Assembly: GCA_014584345.1 (NCBI GenBank)
Contig: JACTNB010000024.1
Location: 294,513-358,512 of the forward strand
DNA: 64,000 nt
DNA from: Planctomycetota bacterium
GTDB lineage: Bacteria; Planctomycetota; Planctomycetia; Planctomycetales; Planctomycetaceae
Direction of reading: 5' to 3'
The first letter of the stretch is position 1; every line of letters begins with the position of its first letter. Below are positions 56,834 through 64,000 of the stretch, piece after piece. The translations under genes and the position numbers were made by a program. A model generated the notes under the pieces. It worked only from the letters and a program-made list of their open reading frames with translations, was not told the DNA's origin and did no database searches.

Positions 56834-57229
56834 GGTGACACTTCATGCTTCCGAACAAAAATTGCGAAGATACGATATCCACCCCATTGTATTCGAATCA
56901 TGGCAACAGGAACAGGGGCTGATGCCCGAATGGGCTGGAGCGGCAACACCCAGTGCGGAGGCCTCACTCCTCAAAACCCTGCACATTTCGCGCCAAGTTC
57001 TACTTGAATTTTCACTTCCGGGAAATATCAATTCAAGCGGCGGTCAGGCATTTCGTCAGGGAAGGCGAAAAATTAGTAGCTCGGCTTGCAGTGCTCCCCT
57101 GCTTCCAGGGGAAACCTGGCGTGGCCGGGAAACGCAAGAAGCCAGCCTTGTCCGTACTGGAGCAAGGCTGGCTTTGTCCTTGGGCAAATGCTGTCACGGA
57201 GGAATTCCGTGCCCGTCACGCAATCGGTT
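56834..57229. other. Intergenic region containing the DUF1559-gene terminator
   Basis: About 395 bp. The only distinct structure is the hairpin at 57139-57174 downstream of the DUF1559 gene. I see no small gene. Confidence 0.45.
57139..57174 (-). terminator. Probable terminator of the DUF1559 protein gene
   Basis: AAGCCAGCCTTG and CAAGGCTGGCTT pair exactly over 12 bases with a 12-base loop, about 55 bases beyond the DUF1559 gene stop (minus strand). The T-rich tail is short (TTCTTG), so termination may be partly Rho-dependent. Confidence 0.65.
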
Positions 57230-59752
57230 TCAGAATTCGCCGATCGCATTTCCATCGGCGATTTTAACGAGATTTTCGAGCGTCGCCGGATCAATGTTTT
57301 CGGAAACTAACCTCACCGAACCATCGCAGAACAACACGAGTACGCCTCCCGAATAGGGACCGCCAATGCCGTCTGGCCCATTGATATAAGGCTTTTTCGT
57401 CAGTGAACGGAGCGTGCTAGTGCCTCCTTGCGCCCAGGGGCCGATCCCCTCGCTGACTCCGGTTATCATGATGGTGTTGGAGGTGCCGTCCGTAATGTCG
57501 CGCATCCTGGTTTCCCGATTGTAACCAAACACCCCCGCGCGTTCGTGCCCCTTAGGGAGTTCGGGGGCGTCCTTGCCAACGCCCGCAATGCCAGCGTAGT
57601 GGATCGGCCCATATTCACTGAAATCATCCACGGGCATGGCAGGGTCCTGAAAAATGGGAATCCTCAAGCTGCTGGGAAGAGAGTTATCGGCACTGTCCCA
57701 CGCTTCGCCGGCCTGGATCTGCTCGTACAGCGCGGCCTGTTCGATAAATGGGAGTATGGAGTACGCCCAACTCAGACGTTCGTCCGGCTTGAGGCGCGGA
57801 TTGGCAACCGTGCCTCTCGGAAAGGCATTGTGAGTGTCATGGTAATTGTGCATTGCCAACCCGATTTGCTTCAGGTTATTCTTCGACTGTGACTGCCGGG
57901 CTGCATGCCGAGCTGCCTGCACGGCAGGCAACAAAAGCGCTACCAGCGTTCCCGTGACCGCTGCTACCCCCACGCCTCCATTCCCCCCCGGCAGCGGTAT
58001 GCCATGGGAAGAGGCACGGGAAATCATGCGGATCCCGTTTTCGTCGGCCACGGTGATCGTCACATTCGGAAAGAGGCGTGACGTAATTCTCTCGGCGGGG
58101 GGGAAATCCTCGATATAGAAGGGGAGGTCCTCGCCATCGCGCAGGAGATCCGCCTGCAGGGCCGCGGATTGAATGAAAGGCAATGCCACCATGCCCCAAT
58201 TGAGCAGCATCTGGTACGTTTCCCGAGTATTCATGATCGTCAAGCTGGTGAACTCCCGCGGCAGTTCGCCGAACGCTTCGGCATATTCGCTGGTCGCCGT
58301 CCACCGAGGCAATTCCTCATCCAGTCGCATGCGGAAGGCTTCGATGGATTGCGGCATGACAGCCAGGACCAGCCAGTCGCCCACCACCTGTATGGCCCCC
58401 ATCTGGATGGTCTGATCATTTTCGGCGAGATCGAAGACATATAATTCCTCGCCGTCCTTTTCCACGCGCACCGGGTATACGGGTAGCTCGGGCAAATCCC
58501 CATTTTCCTCGGCTTCCTCGAAGCGATCCATTTGTGCGGAAAGGAAGTCGCGGACCTGATCGGCATCCTTCAGGGAAACACAAAGTGCCGTTCCCATGCC
58601 GAACGCACCGCCATTGGCATCATCATAAATACAGAGCACATTCCCGAGATGCTGCAGCAGGTCTTCCTGGGGATCAAACCCCAGCAAACCGGGAAGTTGT
58701 GCCAGCATGCCTTCGAGTTGATCCTCTTGCCCGGCGAACGCGGCTGCATCGCGCGCCATGCCTAAAATTCGCTGATAAAAGCCCTGTGGATCAATCCGTG
58801 CAGCGGTAAAGGCCGTGAATTTCGAGGGGAGGGGGGGCAGGTTTTCCAGCGTCAACTGTCCTCCGGCCTGGCCGAGTCCCGCCAGCGTGGATTCACTCCA
58901 CAAGGAACGCCCCTTGTAACCCGATCGAAACGTGACATGATCGAGTTTATCGAGGCCAATAAAGGCCAGGATCTCTGCGACCGTTAGCTCTTGTCCCTGG
59001 GGAGTCGGCAGCGGGATTCCGCCGTATACTTCCTGAAGGCGTTGCCAATCGAGCCAGGTGAGATTGTTCTGGGAAAAATCGAGCTTGGCGTCACGAATTT
59101 CCTTCCAGCGGGCATTGGTGGTGATATTGGCCGTCTTCCCGGTCGCGCAGGCGATTGTCGAGGCAACCGCATTCGGGCCAACCACCAGCACCAGATGCGA
59201 ACCTTCCTGCCACATGCCGAACTCCAGTCCGGGTGTATTAGGAATATCGATGCGCGCCACCTGACGCCCCTCGATCCGTTTCCGCTCGAGTTCGGCTCCC
59301 TGCTGACGCAACGCGTTGTTGATCAGGCTCATCGCATCCCGCCCCCAGCTCCCCCCCTCGGGTAATACCAGCACCACCGAAGGAATCGGCGGCCCCTCCT
59401 CGGAGATGTAACTCCCCAGCAACAGGCCGTTGTCGAACAGATCACGAACGGCCTGCCGCACTTTTTCGCCTGTTCCGGAATCGTCCCGAGCGATCAGGAA
59501 GTCGATCGTTCTACTGAATAAATCCGCCAGTCCCGAGGCATGAAAGGCATCGTACTCGGCCGTTTGAGCGTACGCCTCTTCATGTTGCTTGCGTCCATCC
59601 AGGTGCGACACCAGAAACGTACCCGCCGGCAACAGCGATTCCGGCTCCGTCTGCTGGACCATAAATGCTTGGACGGTCGTCCACCCCGCAATGGCGCTGA
59701 CAGCAAGAATGGTCAGCGCCATTCCCACGCGAACTTTTCCCCATTGTTTCAT
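57230..59752 (-). CDS. DUF1559 protein with large N-terminal extension
   Basis: An 840-residue protein. One N-terminal membrane segment (VGMALTILAVSAIAGWTTVQAF) is followed by about 560 residues of soluble sequence of DUF3352-like character (LPAGTFLVSHLDGRK, ADQVRDFLSAQMDRFEEAEE). The pilin-like hydrophobic segment TGTLVALLLPAVQAARHAAR then leads into a DUF1559 domain (KNNLKQIGLAMHNYHDTHNAFPRG, DGTSNTIMI, CDGSVRLVSE). In most DUF1559 proteins this pilin segment is at the N-terminus after a prepilin cleavage site; here it is internal and no GFTLVE site is present. Start 59752 has GGGAG upstream. Confidence 0.82.
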   Translation of the reverse strand: MKQWGKVRVGMALTILAVSAIAGWTTVQAFMVQQTEPESLLPAGTFLVSHLDGRKQHEEAYAQTAEYDAFHASGLADLFSRTIDFLIARDDSGTGEKVRQAVRDLFDNGLLLGSYISEEGPPIPSVVLVLPEGGSWGRDAMSLINNALRQQGAELERKRIEGRQVARIDIPNTPGLEFGMWQEGSHLVLVVGPNAVASTIACATGKTANITTNARWKEIRDAKLDFSQNNLTWLDWQRLQEVYGGIPLPTPQGQELTVAEILAFIGLDKLDHVTFRSGYKGRSLWSESTLAGLGQAGGQLTLENLPPLPSKFTAFTAARIDPQGFYQRILGMARDAAAFAGQEDQLEGMLAQLPGLLGFDPQEDLLQHLGNVLCIYDDANGGAFGMGTALCVSLKDADQVRDFLSAQMDRFEEAEENGDLPELPVYPVRVEKDGEELYVFDLAENDQTIQMGAIQVVGDWLVLAVMPQSIEAFRMRLDEELPRWTATSEYAEAFGELPREFTSLTIMNTRETYQMLLNWGMVALPFIQSAALQADLLRDGEDLPFYIEDFPPAERITSRLFPNVTITVADENGIRMISRASSHGIPLPGGNGGVGVAAVTGTLVALLLPAVQAARHAARQSQSKNNLKQIGLAMHNYHDTHNAFPRGTVANPRLKPDERLSWAYSILPFIEQAALYEQIQAGEAWDSADNSLPSSLRIPIFQDPAMPVDDFSEYGPIHYAGIAGVGKDAPELPKGHERAGVFGYNRETRMRDITDGTSNTIMITGVSEGIGPWAQGGTSTLRSLTKKPYINGPDGIGGPYSGGVLVLFCDGSVRLVSENIDPATLENLVKIADGNAIGEF

Positions 59753-60330
59753 GTTTACCACTCCCAGAGATGCTTGATGTGTCGGTCCAACGGGAATCCA
59801 TTGAGACCGGTTCTGCTCATGTTCCTTCAGGCAGTCCATTCCCGAGGGGGGGGCGACCAGGAGCCCGGTCTTCCCTCGAATTTTGGGGCCTCCGAGACAG
59901 TCGGACGCCCAGATAACCTGACAGCAGGTGGAATTCCCGTGGAGACGGGCGCGTTTACCTGAATGGATACACTGCCACGATAAATGAACAGTAATTCGTT
60001 TGTGGCGATTTGGCGAGTCCCCCGGCCCATATTTGTTACTCGGAGGGGACAACCACGGGTTTCAGAATTCGGTCTGACCGGAACGGAACAGACCAGAATT
60101 TGCACGGGATGCAAAATCGTTACAACCTGCAGCCTCCCCCTGGAGGGGGAACGCCTGGCTGAATTTCGCTTGAAAATTTGACTTTGCCCACTGCCAGCCG
60201 GTAACATAAGCCGAGATTAGCGATTAACCATTCGTATTTACCCTGCTGTTGCGCGCCGCACGAGTTCGCGGGGCGGCAGGTGAGTGGTTGCGGTATGTTT
60301 CGTTATTAACTCCTTGGTTTCAGGTTTCCC
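59753..60330. other. Divergent intergenic region with a small hairpin
   Basis: About 580 bp between the DUF1559 gene (minus) and the first coiled-coil gene (plus). It holds a short GC-rich hairpin, TCCCCC-TGGA-GGGGGA, at 60135-60150. Open frames run in but have non-coding composition. Promoters for both directions are expected here. Confidence 0.4.
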
Positions 60331-60981
60331 ATGGTTTCCTCAATCGGTCGCGTGATGTCCGTGCTGGTCGCGATGTTTTCCGTCGCGTTCATGGCGTTTG
60401 CCATTTCGCGGTGGGCCACCATTCCCGATTGGGCCTCGGAAGCGCGGGAACTGGATGCGTTTCGCCTCACCCGCACGGAAGGGGAGACGCCGAGTTGGTC
60501 TGCTTCCATGCGTCGCACGGAAGATCCCGTCCACACATCCACGAACATGGCGGAAGTGCTCGAGAAGATGTACCAGCGGGGAACCCAGGATGCCCAAACC
60601 GAACTGCAGGCCTACGTCGACGAAGCCCCCCGGCTGCAACAGGAAATTGAAGAAGCCCGGGCAGCAACCGCTGCCGATGTGATAGGTGTGCAGAACAAGG
60701 TCGAGGAAATGGTGGCCCTTCTCGACGGAGTGGAAGCGGAAGTGGCACGACTGACAACCGATTCGGAGCGGGAAAAAGCGCTCGCTCAACAGATTCAGGG
60801 AGAACGAGAACGCCGTCGGGCCGATGTCTTCCGCCTGCAGGAGGATTTGGGCCAGGTGAATGAGGACGCCTATCGAGCAGAGCAACTGCAACGCGAACTC
60901 ACGGACATGATTCGGCGCGTTCAGGGGGCGGTAATCAAACTGAAGACACGGAAACAGCAGTTGAGTAAATCCCTGGAATAA
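60331..60981 (+). CDS. Membrane-anchored coiled-coil protein
   Basis: A 216-residue protein with an N-terminal membrane segment (VMSVLVAMFSVAFMAFAI) and then a mostly helical, charged region (APRLQQEIEEARAATAADVIG, AEVARLTTDSEREKALAQQIQGE) predicted as coiled coil from about residue 85. No family recognised. Together with the next two genes it forms a small set of membrane-anchored proteins with the same N-in, long-helix-out layout. Confidence 0.6.
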   Translation: MVSSIGRVMSVLVAMFSVAFMAFAISRWATIPDWASEARELDAFRLTRTEGETPSWSASMRRTEDPVHTSTNMAEVLEKMYQRGTQDAQTELQAYVDEAPRLQQEIEEARAATAADVIGVQNKVEEMVALLDGVEAEVARLTTDSEREKALAQQIQGERERRRADVFRLQEDLGQVNEDAYRAEQLQRELTDMIRRVQGAVIKLKTRKQQLSKSLE

Positions 60982-61368
60982 GAGGCGACCAACGCGTGCG
61001 GTCACGGAAACGGGCCCACCCTCGGGATCATTCCCTTTTCCACTCCAGATATACCGCCGTTATTTTAATAAAATGCCCCGATCAAAAACCCCGGGGCAGG
61101 ATGGCTTGAGTCCCTCGGGACAAAAGTTCGATCCTAGTAGATAAAGCCGTTCACTGACCGGAACATGGCTTCCTGGGCAGGAAATTCAGACTTTCCCATG
61201 GATATTGCCCTTTTTTCCGGGCATACTCATGAAACTATGACATCGTGATGCCTTAACTTCGCGAGGGAGGGTCTCCTGGCCCCGTCGCGTGGTCCGATTG
61301 TGGATTGAATTTGACGTTCTACATTGCCATCAACTCGGGCATGTAACAGCCGTACCGGAGAGAGAGAT
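60982..61368. other. Intergenic region with a terminator-like hairpin
   Basis: At 61074-61098, TGCCCCG and CGGGGCA pair exactly. On the plus strand no U-run follows, but on the minus strand the hairpin is followed by TTTTATT. There is no minus-strand gene to terminate, so its role is unclear. No small gene is seen. Confidence 0.45.
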
Positions 61369-62238
61369 ATGTCGTTAATCGGCAAGTTTTTCGTCGTGAT
61401 GCAGATCTTGCTGTCGGTCACGTTCATGGGGTTTGCCGTTGCCGTCTTTACGTACCAGACCGACTGGAAGGGCAAGGCGGAAGCCGAGCAGCAGGCCAAG
61501 CAGCAGGCCCAGACGCTCACGCAAAATCTACAGGGCGAATTCGATAAATTTCGACTCGACATGACCGCTACCGTCAAGGCTGCCGAAGACAAGGCGGAAC
61601 GCGCCGAGGCGGCCAATACCGCCCTGCAGCGCCAGTTGGAGGATCGTGCCCGCGAAAACGAACGCCTGGCCAACGATCTGCAAACCCAGTCCACCCTGGC
61701 GGAAGTGACCGAAGACGAAGCCAAGGCCCGGGGGGCCGAGGCCATGGCCCAGCGCACCGTGAATCTCGATCTCCACGGGAAACTGAAGGAAACCAAGAAT
61801 TCGTTGCTGGCGGCCGAAGACCAGGTGTACAACCTTACTGTCGAACGCGACAATCTGGTGGGAAAGAACAAAATCCTCACCGAAGAACTGGCTTTCCTGC
61901 GGAAAGTGGTCCGCAACAACAACCTGGAAACGGACCCCCGCATTTATGCCGCCCAGAATGATCCTCCCCCTGTCCTGGATGGCCTGGTCATCACCGCAAC
62001 CGAAAACGCCAAGGGCTCGGTGGACATGGTGGAGATTTCCATCGGCGGCGACGACGGACTGTTGAAAGGCCACAAACTATTCGTGTATCGCACGGGCCTG
62101 CAACCTGGCGAAGCCCCGAAATACCTCGGCCAGATCGAACTGGTCTTCGTCGATTCCGATCATGCCGTCGGAATGGTTATTGAAAAAGCGAAAAACGGTA
62201 TCATCAAGAGAGGTGATCATGTCACGAGCAAGCTCTAA
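61369..62238 (+). CDS. Membrane-anchored coiled-coil protein
   Basis: A 289-residue protein. An N-terminal membrane segment (FFVVMQILLSVTFMGFAVAVF) is followed by about 170 residues of heptad-rich helix (AEAEQQAKQQAQTLTQNLQGEF, LQRQLEDRARENERLANDL), then a compact C-terminal domain (about 205-289) beginning PPVLDGLVITATENAKG and containing strands like KGHKLFVYRTG and AVGMVIEKAKNG. The C-terminal domain resembles small OB- or SH3-like beta barrels, but I do not name it. GGAGAGAG precedes ATG 61369. Confidence 0.65.
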   Translation: MSLIGKFFVVMQILLSVTFMGFAVAVFTYQTDWKGKAEAEQQAKQQAQTLTQNLQGEFDKFRLDMTATVKAAEDKAERAEAANTALQRQLEDRARENERLANDLQTQSTLAEVTEDEAKARGAEAMAQRTVNLDLHGKLKETKNSLLAAEDQVYNLTVERDNLVGKNKILTEELAFLRKVVRNNNLETDPRIYAAQNDPPPVLDGLVITATENAKGSVDMVEISIGGDDGLLKGHKLFVYRTGLQPGEAPKYLGQIELVFVDSDHAVGMVIEKAKNGIIKRGDHVTSKL

Positions 62239-62356
62239 TCGTGGCCCCAAGGCCACTCCCACGCTGGATGTTTACGTCGGATTGATGATGCTCTCCACCG
62301 GTTGCCTGATCGCCGGCATCGTCTTCCTGGTGCTGGCGTTGCAGCATTACACCTGA
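62219..62356 (+). CDS. Tiny membrane protein overlapping the upstream gene
   Basis: A 45-residue protein with one hydrophobic segment (VGLMMLSTGCLIAGIVFLVLAL). It starts at ATG 62219 with an AGGTGAT Shine-Dalgarno and overlaps the preceding gene's end by 20 bases, so the two are translationally coupled. The coupling and good ribosome site are the main evidence that this short gene is real. It is followed by a good terminator. Confidence 0.68.
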   Translation: MSRASSNRGPKATPTLDVYVGLMMLSTGCLIAGIVFLVLALQHYT

Positions 62357-62653
62357 AACAATCGCGTTGGCGAACGCCTCGCGTCGAAATCGTATCTCGT
62401 CTGAACCCCTGGCCTCGTTACGTGGCCTGGGGTTTTTGGCTGCTGCTCCCACCCTCGCGCATCGCTTTTGCCATCTCTGACCTCGGCCGCATGACGCACA
62501 CATCGCGAATCTCTGCGAACCGACATGTCGAAAACCCGTCCACTTCAATTTGAAACCACCACCGCCTCTATCGCCCAGAGACCGAACACATCCTGTTCAG
62601 TAATGGGAAACGCCGGAGATTCTTAACCGACACTGAACCTGCAAACTGTACTT
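62357..62653. other. Intergenic region holding the terminator of the coiled-coil cluster
   Basis: About 300 bp. The terminator at 62404-62437 takes up the first part. The rest leads to the ScdA_N-cupin gene without an evident hairpin or small gene. Confidence 0.45.
62404..62437 (+). terminator. Intrinsic terminator after the coiled-coil cluster
   Basis: AACCCC pairs with GGGGTT and GGCC with GGCC, with a single T-T mismatch between, loop TCGTTACGT, and a run of T residues after the stem. It lies 47 bases after the 45-residue protein's stop codon. Confidence 0.82.
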
Positions 62654-63214
62654 ATGGCTGAGAAAATCCCTGAAACTTTCTGCGATCTCGACACAGCCGT
62701 CCCTGACTGGATCATCGACCACCCTGAAACGCTCAGCGTGTTTCAGGAGTTCGGTATCGACGACTCGTGTGGTGGGAAGTCACTGGGGTACGTTTGCGAT
62801 CAGCAAGGTATTGACGGCACGCTTGTTCTGAAGACGCTTCATCAGAAGATCAAGACTATTATCAATATGAACGGAGACGAGACGATGGCTATTGTCCATG
62901 CGAATCCCGGCGATGTGATTGATGTTCACCCGTTGGGATCAGCGCTTGCCACTACCAAGACCCACACGCTCATCAAGACGGACAAGTTCGAGGTGGTCCG
63001 CCTTATAATGATCGCTGGCAAGGAAATTGCCGAACACAAGGCCCCCGGTGAGATCACGGTTCAGTGTCTCGAAGGTAAGATCGCCTTCACCACACTGGGC
63101 AAAACGGAAGAACTCGCTGCCGGGCAGATGCTCTTCCTGACTGCCGGAGAGCCGCATTCGGTCAGGTGTATCGAGGATGCCTCATTCCTGTTGACGATCT
63201 TGCTGAAGTCGTAA
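62654..63214 (+). CDS. ScdA N-terminal (DUF542) domain fused to a cupin
   Basis: A 186-residue fusion. Residues about 8-70 match the N-terminal domain of ScdA/RIC/YtfE-type proteins (DLDTAVPDWIIDHPETLSVFQ followed by EFGIDDSCGGKSL with the conserved Cys). Residues about 85-186 form a small cupin (DVIDVHPLGSALATTKTH, EHKAPGEITVQCLEGKIAF, HSVRCIEDASFLLTILLKS). In ScdA the first domain is joined to a di-iron hemerythrin-like domain that repairs Fe-S clusters under NO stress; here a cupin takes its place. The His residues of the cupin (EHKAP, EPHSV) could bind a metal. The gene's role is unknown. An internal ATG near 62870 could yield the cupin alone. Confidence 0.82.
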   Translation: MAEKIPETFCDLDTAVPDWIIDHPETLSVFQEFGIDDSCGGKSLGYVCDQQGIDGTLVLKTLHQKIKTIINMNGDETMAIVHANPGDVIDVHPLGSALATTKTHTLIKTDKFEVVRLIMIAGKEIAEHKAPGEITVQCLEGKIAFTTLGKTEELAAGQMLFLTAGEPHSVRCIEDASFLLTILLKS

Positions 63215-63255
63215 CCTGCCGCTACCTCGAAGCGATATGATTGATATCCGATCGC

Positions 63256-63603
63256 TCACATGCGTTCTACAAGATACTCCTTTAATACGACCGCACTATT
63301 TTGCTCCACATCGCTGGCGGCGAAGACGAACGTGACGTCTCCTTCCGTGGTGCGGTTTTTGAGCTGTGTCAGTAGGTCGCCTTTTCCACTGAGTTCCAAC
63401 CAATAGCGTTTGCGGAACTCGTCCCATTTCTCCGTATCGTGACCAAACCATTTCCGCAGTTCCGTGCTGGGGGCAAGGTCTTTCAGCCAGAGATCAACCG
63501 CAGCCTTCTCCTTGCTCACTCCCCTTGGCCACAACCGTTCTACCAAAATCCGCAGCCCATCCTGGTTGGCAGGCTCGTCGTATACTCGCTTGAGGTGGAT
63601 CAT
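63256..63603 (-). CDS. DUF488 family protein
   Basis: A 115-residue protein starting MIHLKRVYDEPANQDGLRILVERLWPRGVSKEKA, the standard DUF488 signature. It continues with LWLKDLAPSTELRKWFGHDTEKWDEFRKRYW and ends FVFAASDVEQNSAVVLKEYL. Family members are widespread with unknown function and often near stress genes. Start 63603 is preceded by AAGGAAGC; the extension to 63651 is not conserved. It is convergent with the ScdA_N-cupin gene, leaving a gap of about 40 bases. Confidence 0.88.
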   Translation of the reverse strand: MIHLKRVYDEPANQDGLRILVERLWPRGVSKEKAAVDLWLKDLAPSTELRKWFGHDTEKWDEFRKRYWLELSGKGDLLTQLKNRTTEGDVTFVFAASDVEQNSAVVLKEYLVERM

Positions 63604-63755
63604 GCTCGGCTTCCTTCCAGCGCCGTTTTCAGGGGAGGGGAAAGGGGACATTCTACTTTACTCGGGCCGTCGCTGCGCTGATTTCGTGCGGGGCCAGCGT
63701 CCTTCACCAATTGTGCGTTCAGTTCCCGTGTGACGACAAAACGTTGTGGGGCTAG

Positions 63756-64000
63756 CGTGACCCCAATCCGTCGGTCATAGGCGCCAAAGGCCTCGACAGA
63801 CCAGCCACCGGTGCGGCCGATCAGCAGATTCTCGGCCAGCGTCTTGCGATCTGCTTGACCAACCTGACCGACTCGGCGCTGCGGTTGACCCGGCTGTATG
63901 AAAAACGGATGTCGATTGAAGAGACGTTTCGCGACCAGAAATCGCACCGTCACGGCTTCTCGCTCAGGTCCACTCGCGTGACCGAGCCGAACCGCTTCGA
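63756..64000 (+). pseudogene. IS4-family transposase fragment at the window edge
   Basis: A frame open after a stop at 63753-63755 and running off the right edge encodes ...LTNLTDSALRLTRLYEKRMSIEETFRDQKSHRHGF.... The spacing Y-x2-R-x3-E-x6-K in YEKRMSIEETFRDQK is exactly the YREK signature of IS4-type DDE transposases. No start codon or upstream transposase domain is visible before 63756, so within the window the gene is 5'-truncated. Its 3' part may be intact outside the window. This is the only mobile-element trace found here. Confidence 0.72.

Noticed and set aside
63600..63953. Minus-strand open frame at the right edge
   Set aside because: The opposite strand encodes the clear YREK motif of an IS4 transposase, so this frame is its antisense.

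Overview
The window is about 64 kb of moderately GC-rich bacterial chromosome from a member of the Planctomycetota, most likely class Planctomycetia. The evidence is the families present. There are two PSCyt1/DUF1549/DUF1553 cytochrome-like proteins, three DUF1501 proteins, a DUF1559 protein, Tat-exported Gfo/Idh/MocA and TIM-barrel proteins, a sulfatase, secreted EF-hand and PQQ-propeller proteins, and a rhodanese-RluA fusion. The species cannot be named from the sequence alone. I saw no rRNA, tRNA, CRISPR array, prophage or complete insertion sequence. The only mobile-element trace is an IS4-type transposase fragment at the right edge.

Region 1 (1-13.6 kb) is mostly metabolic. It holds a UbiA-type prenyltransferase, a pyruvate/indolepyruvate decarboxylase-type TPP enzyme, a lone LutC-like LUD protein, an RraA-like protein, a large secreted protein with an internal duplication, and a Tat-exported Gfo/Idh/MocA oxidoreductase. 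These are followed by a tight four-gene set (PhyH dioxygenase, sulfatase, sugar isomerase-like protein, DJ-1/PfpI) that looks like an uncharacterised catabolic operon. Region 2 (13.6-19.7 kb) has an AT-richer two-gene module resembling a toxin-antitoxin pair, three tandem Hsp20 genes, a six-EF-hand secreted protein, a ClpP-like protein and a TPR protein. Region 3 (19.7-25.4 kb) is a DUF1553-DUF1501 operon with nadK upstream. Region 4 (25.9-30.7 kb) is a signalling and envelope cluster: coiled-coil membrane protein, FHA-like protein, membrane Ser/Thr kinase with a DVG motif, and another membrane protein.

Region 5 (31.3-45.3 kb) has a lone DUF1501 gene, a CbiX-type chelatase, rpsL-rpsG with a clear terminator, and a PQQ propeller protein. 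Next comes what looks like a division/cell-wall (dcw) remnant, read rsmH, LysM protein, FtsL-like protein, class B penicillin-binding protein, and then a second DUF1553-DUF1501 pair. Region 6 (45.6-57 kb) has an M3 oligopeptidase next to a POT peptide transporter, the TrhO-RluA fusion, a secreted hydrolase, bioA, a DPM-type glycosyltransferase, a GntR/FCD regulator and a DUF2203 protein. Region 7 (57.2-64 kb) has a DUF1559 protein, three small coiled-coil or membrane proteins, a ScdA_N-cupin fusion, a DUF488 protein and the IS4 remnant.

Intergenic DNA carries several repeat families. One is a REP/BIME-like element, a tandem pair at 3.3 kb and inverted pairs at 31.1 and 38.1 kb. Another is a family of long inverted repeats built from CACAGAG/CTCTGTG-type units at 9.6 and 30.9 kb. 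A third is a short palindrome, GGTACGC-ACA-GCGTACC, and its degenerate relatives. A perfect 11-bp hairpin sits between the two cistrons of the first DUF1553-DUF1501 operon.
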